Below, piece after piece: positions 27,799 to 34,216 of a stretch of 34,216 nucleotides of DNA; position 1 is the first letter of the stretch, and every line of letters starts with the position of its first letter. Under the pieces are notes generated by a model, which searched no databases, was not told the DNA's origin, and was given only the letters and a program-made list of their open reading frames with translations. Where the stretch lies: assembly GCA_963169225.1 (NCBI GenBank), contig CAUJDH010000028.1:1-34216 (forward strand), in the 5' to 3' direction. This stretch comes from Actinomycetota bacterium (GTDB taxonomy: Bacteria > Actinomycetota > Actinomycetes > S36-B12 > UBA10799). Both the position numbers and the translations under genes were made by a program.

Positions 27799-28287
27799 AT
27801 GGCTGGATTACCACTCATCACTATCGTCGGTGCACTCACTGATGATCCTGAACTGCGTTTCACCTCAAGTGGTGACGCTGTTGCGAACTTCACCGTGGCT
27901 TCGAACTCGCGAGTTCGTGACCGTGAAAGCGGCGAATGGAAAGACGGAGACGCAACATTCTTGCGTTGCTCGATCTGGCGTCAATACGCTGAGAATGTCG
28001 CGGAGTCGCTTACTAAGGGCACCCGTGTGATCGTGACCGGACGTCTCAAGCAGCGTTCGTACGAGACTCAGCAGGGTGAGAAGCGCACTGTGTTCGAGGT
28101 TGACGTCGAAGATGTCGGCCCGTCGCTTCAGTGGTCAACTGCAACTGTCACCAAGGTTAACCGTGGCGGCGGAGGCGGAGGCTTCGGCGGTGGAGGAAAT
28201 GCTGGCGGCGGCAACGGTCGCGCAGTTCCTAACGATGACCCGTGGGCAAGCCCGCCTGCAGTCGGTTCTGACGAGCCACCTTTCTAA
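27799..28287 (+). CDS. ssb: single-stranded DNA-binding protein
   Basis: OB-fold [30 protein letters not shown]; Gly-rich linker; acidic tip DEPPF. Confidence 0.97.
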   Translation: MAGLPLITIVGALTDDPELRFTSSGDAVANFTVASNSRVRDRESGEWKDGDATFLRCSIWRQYAENVAESLTKGTRVIVTGRLKQRSYETQQGEKRTVFEVDVEDVGPSLQWSTATVTKVNRGGGGGGFGGGGNAGGGNGRAVPNDDPWASPPAVGSDEPPF

Positions 28288-28360
28288 GACCAAACAGAGG
28301 TGCAGGGGCATAGCGCTCCTCACACTCATTCGATAAAGATCATTTACGGAGAATCAAGAA

Positions 28361-28606
28361 ATGGCACAAAAGACTAAAGTTCCACCACGGCCCATCAAGA
28401 TGAAGCCGTGCTCGTTCTGCAAAGAAGGCGCACCAACTATCGATTACAAAGACACCGGGCTGCTACGTAAGTACATCTCGGATCGCGGCAAGATTCGTGC
28501 CCGTCGGGTAACCGGTAACTGCGTGCAGCACCAGCGCGACATCGCTATGGCGGTCAAGAACGCCCGCGAAGTTGCTCTGCTGCCCTACACGTCGAGCCCA
28601 CGGTAA
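28361..28606 (+). CDS. rpsR: 30S ribosomal protein S18 (cysteine-containing C+ form)
   Basis: CSFCKEG...[43 protein letters not shown]. Confidence 0.97.
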   Translation: MAQKTKVPPRPIKMKPCSFCKEGAPTIDYKDTGLLRKYISDRGKIRARRVTGNCVQHQRDIAMAVKNAREVALLPYTSSPR

Positions 28607-28618
28607 GGCGGAACTGAT

Positions 28619-29065
28619 ATGAAACTCATTCTGACTCAAGAAGTAGACGGTCTCGGCGCAGCCGGCGACATTGTCGATGTCAAGGACGGCTACGGCCGTA
28701 ACTACTTGCTCCCCAATGGTGTTGCCATTGCGTGGACCAAGGGTGCAGAGAAGCAGATCACTCAGATCAAGCGTGCCCGTGAGGCCCGCGAGATCCGTGG
28801 TCTCGAGCATGCTAACGAAGTCAAGCAGCAGATCGAGGCGCTCGACATCAAGCTTCCAGTTCGCGCAGGCGAGCAGGGCAAGCTGTTCGGTTCAGTCACG
28901 GTTGCCGATATCGCTGGTGCGATTCGCTCCGCCGGTGGACCACTCGTCGAGAAGCGTTCGATCACCCTGTCGAAGCCAATCAAGACTGTTGGCTCGCACA
29001 AGGTGTCGATTCGCCTCCACCCTGAGGTAGCGGTTAGCGCTGCTGTCGACGTGGTGCCTGCTTAA
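28619..29065 (+). CDS. rplI: 50S ribosomal protein L9
   Basis: [36 protein letters not shown]. Confidence 0.97.
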   Translation: MKLILTQEVDGLGAAGDIVDVKDGYGRNYLLPNGVAIAWTKGAEKQITQIKRAREAREIRGLEHANEVKQQIEALDIKLPVRAGEQGKLFGSVTVADIAGAIRSAGGPLVEKRSITLSKPIKTVGSHKVSIRLHPEVAVSAAVDVVPA

Positions 29066-29091
29066 TCTGGACTACTTAATCTGAACGACTG

Positions 29092-29168
29092 AAGCGGGCT
29101 GTGAAAAGCTCCCCACGAAAAACGGGAACTACTTGCGTTTTTCTTAGGGGACTTTTCGCAGCCCGCTT
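29092..29168. terminator. Long imperfect hairpin after the rpsF-ssb-rpsR-rplI operon; probable bidirectional terminator
   Basis: AAGCGGGCTG.GAAAAG..CCCC..GAAAAACG / CGTTTTTC...GGGG.CTTTTC.CAGCCCGCTT, ~28 paired bp, 11-nt loop. Confidence 0.8.
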
Positions 29169-29194
29169 CTCGTTTGGGTGAGTAGCTCCTTGGC

Positions 29195-29704
29195 TTAGCT
29201 GAGCAGGGTCGTGCGTACGTAGTCGACCACGCCTGGGGTGGAGGACTCGCATATGGCTAGTACGTGTTCGAAGTCGGACATGTTGCCGTACCAAGGGTCG
29301 GGGACTTCTAGGTCGCCGGCAATCGAATCAGATGAGTCGGGTTCGAACGAGCGGAACATTTTGATCTTATCCTCGTTGGACAGTGCTGTCGTTGATTCGG
29401 TGAGCGAGGCCAATCGCTTGACATCGTCGTAGTTACTGGAGTCCATCACTAGGACTAGGTCCGCATTGCGCAGCATTTGTGCGCTGAACTTCTGCGCGCT
29501 GTGGTTGAGCTCGTAGCCGTGGTCGGCTAGCACTCGGTTGGTGCGTCGGTCGGCATCTTCACCTACGTGGTACCCAGCTGTTCCGGCTGATTGGACCTCG
29601 ACTTGGTCTCCAAGCCCGGCCCCATCCAATTGTTGCCGGAGCACCGCTTCGGCGATAGGTGAGCGGCAGATGTTTCCCAGGCAGACTGTGTAGATGGTGA
29701 CCAT
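29195..29704 (-). CDS. low-molecular-weight protein tyrosine phosphatase
   Basis: VCLGNICRSPIAEAVL (CX5R P-loop), VPDPWYGNMSDFEHV (DPWY acid loop); start chosen at MVTIYTV. Confidence 0.93.
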   Translation of the reverse strand: MVTIYTVCLGNICRSPIAEAVLRQQLDGAGLGDQVEVQSAGTAGYHVGEDADRRTNRVLADHGYELNHSAQKFSAQMLRNADLVLVMDSSNYDDVKRLASLTESTTALSNEDKIKMFRSFEPDSSDSIAGDLEVPDPWYGNMSDFEHVLAICESSTPGVVDYVRTTLLS

Positions 29705-29786
29705 GGGTGCGAGTGTATTGCGCAATCGATTGCGCTGCGTCAAGGGGTTTACGTCGAGTGGCGACGGGAATCATGAAAGGGAAGTA

Positions 29787-29800
29787 TTTAGGTACCTAAA
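29787..29800. promoter_or_regulatory. Perfect 14-bp palindrome TTTAGGTACCTAAA upstream of the 64-aa ORF
   Basis: Reads identically on both strands; 1 nt upstream of the GAGGAG SD. Confidence 0.6.
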
Positions 29801-29813
29801 CGAGGAGAATCCG

Positions 29814-30008
29814 ATGGAACGCAATGAGCAGGATGGTCAGTCGAGTGAGGCGGACAGCAACCTCGATGATGAGCATGTGTTGAGCAACGACGAAGCCGAA
29901 AATGTAGTTGGCGGTGAGGGCGAAGATTCAGCTGCAAATATGGATCCTTCGGCAAAGCCTAAAAAGAAGAAGAAAATTGTCAGCGCATTCGGAAGTTGGG
30001 TTCATTAG
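29814..30008 (+). CDS. 64-aa small protein with double-glycine-type leader motif
   Basis: MERNEQDGQSSEADSNLDDEHVLSNDEAENVVGGEGEDSAANMDPSAKPKKKKKIVSAFGSWVH; SD GAGGAG 6 nt upstream of ATG. Confidence 0.6.
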   Translation: MERNEQDGQSSEADSNLDDEHVLSNDEAENVVGGEGEDSAANMDPSAKPKKKKKIVSAFGSWVH

Positions 30009-30060
30009 GGCGCGACCTAAGAATGTTCGTGGCCTGAGTCGTGACGTGGGTAACTTTCTT

Positions 30061-30200
30061 TTATCAACAGGTTTGGGAAAGTATTTTCGCAGGTCAGAGG
30101 CCTATTAACAGCAGATAGGTCGCACTATCCACAGGCTATACACATGGCAATAACCACAGATTTGAGAGATATTCACAGGCTTTCCACTAAATGATTCACA
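30061..30200 (+). promoter_or_regulatory. Cluster of DnaA-box-like motifs upstream of dnaB
   Basis: TTATCAACA (30061), CTATCCACA (30125), CTATACACA (30136), ATAACCACA (30150), ATATTCACA (30169), TGATTCACA (30192); several followed by GG. Confidence 0.45.
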
Positions 30201-30285
30201 GGTACTAGTCGGTAGCCACTGTTTATGGCCTCGTTTATCTGTAATTCGCCAGACGAATGTCTGACCTCCGATATAGACAAGTCTT

Positions 30286-31692
30286 ATGAGTATTTCCGAA
30301 TCGTTCCCGGCCCCTTCATACGCCCCTGGCGGTGAGGCTCCGCGTAGTGATTCGGACCGTCCATCAGTGGAGCGAACCCCGCCCCAGGACATCGCAGCCG
30401 AGCAGTGCGTCCTCGGTGCCATGCTGTTGAGCAAGGACGCAATCGCCGATGTCGTGGAGACCCTTCGCGGAACTGATTTCTATAAGCCAGCCCACGAGAC
30501 AGTGTACGAAGCAATCCTCGATCTCTATGGTCGTGGTGAACCTGCCGATGCTGTCACCGTGGCTGACCACTTGGCAAAATCGGGCGATCTGCTGCGCATT
30601 GGCGGCGCCCCTTATTTGCACACGCTAACCGCCAGCGTTCCGGTTGCCTCCAACGCCGGTTACTACTCTCGGATCGTCAGCGAGCAAGCGACTCTTCGCC
30701 GGCTCGTCACTGCGGGAACGAGGATCGCGCAGTCTGGTTATGACGCCGAGGGAGATGTCGATCGGCTAGTTGATCAAGCCCAGGCCGAAATCTATGACGT
30801 TGCCGGTAACAACAGCTCTGAGGATTACCAAGTCATCGAGTCGATCATCGAGGGTGCGCTTACCGAGATTGAGACGATCCAAAGTCGTGACGGCCAGTTG
30901 GTGGGTGTTCCGACTGGCTATACCGAACTCGACAAATTGACCAACGGCCTACACCCGGGCCAGATGGTGATTATCGCTGCCAGGCCTGCCATGGGTAAGT
31001 CGACCTCGGGTCTTGATATTGCCCGCAATGCGAGCATCAAGCACGGTATGACCAGTGCAATCTTCTCGCTCGAAATGAGCCGCAACGAGATTCTGATGCG
31101 TTTGCTCTCCGCTGAGGCTCAGATTCACTTGGGCAAGATCCGCGGTGGTGGCATGCAAGACGCTGACTGGGCTCGAATCGCGGCCAAGCGCGAAGCTATG
31201 AGCAAGGCGCCGCTCTATATTGACGACTCTCCTAACCTCACCATGATGGAGATCCGTGCTAAATGCCGTCGCCTCAAACAGCAACACGATCTCAAGCTGG
31301 TGGTCATCGACTATATGCAGCTCATGACAAGTGGCAAGCGTGTCGAGTCTCGCCAACAAGAGGTCAGCGAATTCTCCCGATCCCTCAAGCTACTGGCCAA
31401 GGAACTCGAAGTTCCCGTGATCGCGATCAGCCAGCTCAACCGTGGCGCCGAGCAGCGCAACGACAAGAAGCCAATGCTTGCCGACCTTCGTGAATCGGGT
31501 TCGCTCGAACAGGACGCTGACATGGTCATGTTGCTTCACCGCGAAGACGCCTACGACCATGAATCAAGGCCAGGCGAGGCCGACATCATCGTGGCTAAGC
31601 ACCGTAACGGACCGACGGCAACGATCACGGTTGCGTTCCAAGGCCACTACTCGCGCTTCGTCGACATGGCTCAGGACGACGGCGGCTTCTAA
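30286..31692 (+). CDS. dnaB: replicative DNA helicase (no intein)
   Basis: PPQDIAAEQCVLGAMLLSKDAI, ARPAMGKST Walker A, VVIDYMQLM Walker B, LADLRESGSLEQDADMVMLLHR. Confidence 0.97.
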   Translation: MSISESFPAPSYAPGGEAPRSDSDRPSVERTPPQDIAAEQCVLGAMLLSKDAIADVVETLRGTDFYKPAHETVYEAILDLYGRGEPADAVTVADHLAKSGDLLRIGGAPYLHTLTASVPVASNAGYYSRIVSEQATLRRLVTAGTRIAQSGYDAEGDVDRLVDQAQAEIYDVAGNNSSEDYQVIESIIEGALTEIETIQSRDGQLVGVPTGYTELDKLTNGLHPGQMVIIAARPAMGKSTSGLDIARNASIKHGMTSAIFSLEMSRNEILMRLLSAEAQIHLGKIRGGGMQDADWARIAAKREAMSKAPLYIDDSPNLTMMEIRAKCRRLKQQHDLKLVVIDYMQLMTSGKRVESRQQEVSEFSRSLKLLAKELEVPVIAISQLNRGAEQRNDKKPMLADLRESGSLEQDADMVMLLHREDAYDHESRPGEADIIVAKHRNGPTATITVAFQGHYSRFVDMAQDDGGF

Positions 31693-34022
31693 GGTTTGAC
31701 CTTTTTAGCTTTCGAGGCTTTGGCCGCATCGATCTGAGACTGGATTGTTTTGAGGCCCGTGGTGGCATCCGCTTCAGTTTGAGCTGCCATCCAATGGAAG
31801 TACATGAGCCAGTCTTGCGCCCACACCATCGTGACAGCACTCTGACCATATGACTGCGAGAACTTGTGCGAATCCACCTCGAAGTCGAGATTGCCCGACT
31901 TGCCACTCCACCCACCAATAGTGCTGTCGATGAGTTCTGTAGCTGCAGATAAGTCATCGCCCGCCTCGGCTCGAGGCGTTACGACCTTTGGATCCACCGT
32001 TGGCTTTCTAGCTGCTTTCGCTTCTTTGTCCTGGATCGCTTGGTAATCGGCATCGATCGTGCGCGCGTAGTGGTGCGCAACGTCCGCCGCTTCGGTACGG
32101 GTGGCTGAAGCAACCTGGGAATCAGGAATCGGGGCAAGGCCAAACTGTGGCATCGTGCGCACCATAGAAGCCGCCACGAATACGTGATCGATTGAGTTGG
32201 CGACCGAGGACCAGGCAGTCGCATCGACTTTAGTCGCGCCACCCTGAGTAATAGCCATATCGAACACATCATCGGCCCGGATCTTGGCTTCAAATGCGTC
32301 GTGTGCAGCCTGGTGTACCTCAGCGTTGTCTGACTCCTGCAAAGCCGACGTGAGATACTTATAGGCAGCGGCGAAATAGTCCGCGGTCGTATTTACAGAC
32401 TTGTCCAAGATGGTTTGCACTTGAGCTGCAACACCACTGGGCCACATGATGGCCGTCACCACGAGACTGCACAACAAACCAATGCCCACGTCTTGGAGTC
32501 TGAGTTCGTCTATCTTGATGGACAGACCGCCTGAAGCCAATGAAACCAACATGATGAACCAAACGGTAAAGCCAGCTTGTTTGGCGACCATCACGTATTT
32601 GCCAGCTGGATACCAGGTCGCAATAAATGCCACGAACGGCAGCAAAATGATCAAGGCAGTCATATTGCCACCGATGGTCACTAGCAAGAGGACACAGATA
32701 ACGAAACCGATGATCGTACCCAAGGCTGCACCCCATGCGTTCTTGCGCGAGGACTGAGCATCGAGCTGCAGTGCTGCCACGGTTCCCAGCACCACCCAGA
32801 ATCCCTGGGTGAGATGGAAGATTTGGGTGATCGCAACCGCCAGGGTCACTGTTGTCGCCGATTGAATCGCACGCCTAAACCACGGGGACTTGGGAGTGAA
32901 GTTAGAGCGCAGCATCCGGGTTGGGCTGGCCGTGGATTCGATCATTGAGATTGTTTGAACGTTGGGATCGTGCGCGATTTCGCTATTAGTCGTGTCGACT
33001 TTCTCACCAAGCGCTAACCGAGTATGGCGCACGATCATGGCAGTTAAAAATGTAGCGATCCGGTAGTAGAAACTGGCATCCAAGAACTTTTTGAGTTCGT
33101 CGATCTGTCCAGCTTCCAATTGTTTGCTAGCTATCACCGGGAGTTGCTCTGCATGTTGATTGTGAGCTTTGACAAGTCCATCAATCACAGGAGCAGGGCC
33201 TTGACCGACTATCGCTTTACCGCAGGCATCCAGCGCATCGTGAACTTCGTGCAACATCTCGAGGTCTGCTGGGGTCGCCGTCTGCGTTTTGTCGCTCGGC
33301 CAGCGCAGAGCGATTCGCAGACGAGTGACGTCATCAACTAGCTGAACAAGACCACGATCCCGGGAGGTGGCGTTGCCCGGCCGCTCAAGCTTGCCGTCGT
33401 GAGTCTCCGACACCTTGGTTGTCGCCGCGACCAGTTCGCGCATCTTTGATGCTGTTTGATCATCGGTGGCTTTGGGATCCAATGGTTTGGATCCGGCGAC
33501 TACAGCAGCAGAAGCAATGAGAGCTTTGCTGACCGCTTTGCAGATGTCGGAAGTTTGGTAGCTCGGCCACAAGACGATGGCCGAGATCGCTGCAATCAGT
33601 GAACCTGCCGCGTAGCAGATGAGGGCCGATGGCAAAGTGTCGACAGGTTGCGGAGTGGTGACGGCGACAACGTAAGTAAGTAGGAGCGTGATGTAAGCAG
33701 AACCGACGTACCCGCGTAATAAGACTGAGTAGGCGAGGGCGAAAACCAAGAGGGCTGTCACGATCAAGGCCACAGCCAAAATGAGTGCGGCAAAAGCACC
33801 GATGGCGATCAAGGCCATTCCAATGATGCCGCCGACGATATAGGCCATGAACCGGTCTTTGCGGGTGCCACCAAAGTCCGATAAGACGAGGAAGCAGAAC
33901 ACACTAAACGTTGCATAAAAACCGGTCGGCCCGATGTCTAGGACCAGGTTCATTATGAGTGCAACTGCGGTAACGACTATGGCAGCGCGGAATGCTTTGC
34001 CAGTTGGCCGTTTCTGCGTCAT
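31689..34022 (-). CDS. FUSC (aromatic acid exporter-like) family membrane protein
   Basis: 777 aa, two blocks of TM helices separated by cytoplasmic helical regions; GTVAALQLDAQSSRKNAWGAALGTIIGFVICVLL FUSC-type second domain; GGGAGG SD. Confidence 0.85.
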   Translation of the reverse strand: MTQKRPTGKAFRAAIVVTAVALIMNLVLDIGPTGFYATFSVFCFLVLSDFGGTRKDRFMAYIVGGIIGMALIAIGAFAALILAVALIVTALLVFALAYSVLLRGYVGSAYITLLLTYVVAVTTPQPVDTLPSALICYAAGSLIAAISAIVLWPSYQTSDICKAVSKALIASAAVVAGSKPLDPKATDDQTASKMRELVAATTKVSETHDGKLERPGNATSRDRGLVQLVDDVTRLRIALRWPSDKTQTATPADLEMLHEVHDALDACGKAIVGQGPAPVIDGLVKAHNQHAEQLPVIASKQLEAGQIDELKKFLDASFYYRIATFLTAMIVRHTRLALGEKVDTTNSEIAHDPNVQTISMIESTASPTRMLRSNFTPKSPWFRRAIQSATTVTLAVAITQIFHLTQGFWVVLGTVAALQLDAQSSRKNAWGAALGTIIGFVICVLLLVTIGGNMTALIILLPFVAFIATWYPAGKYVMVAKQAGFTVWFIMLVSLASGGLSIKIDELRLQDVGIGLLCSLVVTAIMWPSGVAAQVQTILDKSVNTTADYFAAAYKYLTSALQESDNAEVHQAAHDAFEAKIRADDVFDMAITQGGATKVDATAWSSVANSIDHVFVAASMVRTMPQFGLAPIPDSQVASATRTEAADVAHHYARTIDADYQAIQDKEAKAARKPTVDPKVVTPRAEAGDDLSAATELIDSTIGGWSGKSGNLDFEVDSHKFSQSYGQSAVTMVWAQDWLMYFHWMAAQTEADATTGLKTIQSQIDAAKASKAKKVKP

Positions 34023-34050
34023 GAAAACCTCCCGAAATGGATTCTGGAGT

Positions 34051-34216
34051 TCAGGTTACAGACTTTGCAGATTCGATTCGTGCCACGGTCTGCGATGCCA
34101 TCCAGTGGAAGTACAAGAGCCAATCCTGCGCCCACAGCGCGGAGACCGCAGCGTTGGCGTAAGTCGACTCGAACTTGTGCCCATCGATCTCGAAGTTATC
34201 GGGCCCCGAGCAGCCA
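34051..34216 (-). CDS. C-terminal fragment of a second, tandem FUSC-family paralog (truncated by window edge)
   Basis: Reverse-strand translation ...CSGPDNFEIDGHKFESTYANAAVSALWAQDWLLYFHWMASQTVARIESAKSVT* aligns with ...SGNLDFEVDSHKFSQSYGQSAVTMVWAQDWLMYFHWMAAQT of the neighbouring gene. Confidence 0.85.
   Translation of the reverse strand, partial: GCSGPDNFEIDGHKFESTYANAAVSALWAQDWLLYFHWMASQTVARIESAKSVT

Noticed and set aside
28135-28240. GGCGGAGGCGGAGGC repeat
   Set aside because: Explained by the Gly-rich linker of SSB.
30286-31692. Possible intein in dnaB
   Set aside because: The 468-aa ORF is continuous with normal helicase motifs and no insert at the Walker A or other usual intein sites.

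Overview
This is an actinobacterial chromosomal segment. It carries the conserved oriC-proximal block in one piece: parB, Ddl-like ligase, PLP aminotransferase, CwlM-like amidase, trxA, trxB, pseudokinase, murJ, DUF6049, NUDIX, pcnA, membrane protein, MFS, ino1, padR, DUF5318, class A PBP, GT87, Alr-like, FemX-like, DNase IV, [DUF4143 ATPase], rpsF-ssb-rpsR-rplI, LMW-PTP, small ORF, dnaB, FUSC protein, and the truncated start of a second FUSC paralog. Most of it is housekeeping: chromosome partition, redox and cell-wall synthesis. I saw no transposase, CRISPR array, rRNA or tRNA. The most interesting signals are in intergenic DNA and small ORFs: (1) four copies of TATGCAATT at exactly 23-bp spacing directly upstream of the inserted DUF4143 ATPase gene; (2) a same-strand cluster of DnaA-box-like motifs upstream of dnaB; (3) an unannotated 64-aa ORF with a double-glycine-type leader (LSNDEAENVVGG) and a Lys5-aromatic tail, preceded by a perfect 14-bp palindrome; (4) a recurring TANNNT-N6/7-start codon layout suggesting widespread leaderless transcription; (5) a very long hairpin after rplI; (6) a 34-aa single-TM micro-ORF. 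All functional statements are predictions from reading the sequence. No database search was run.
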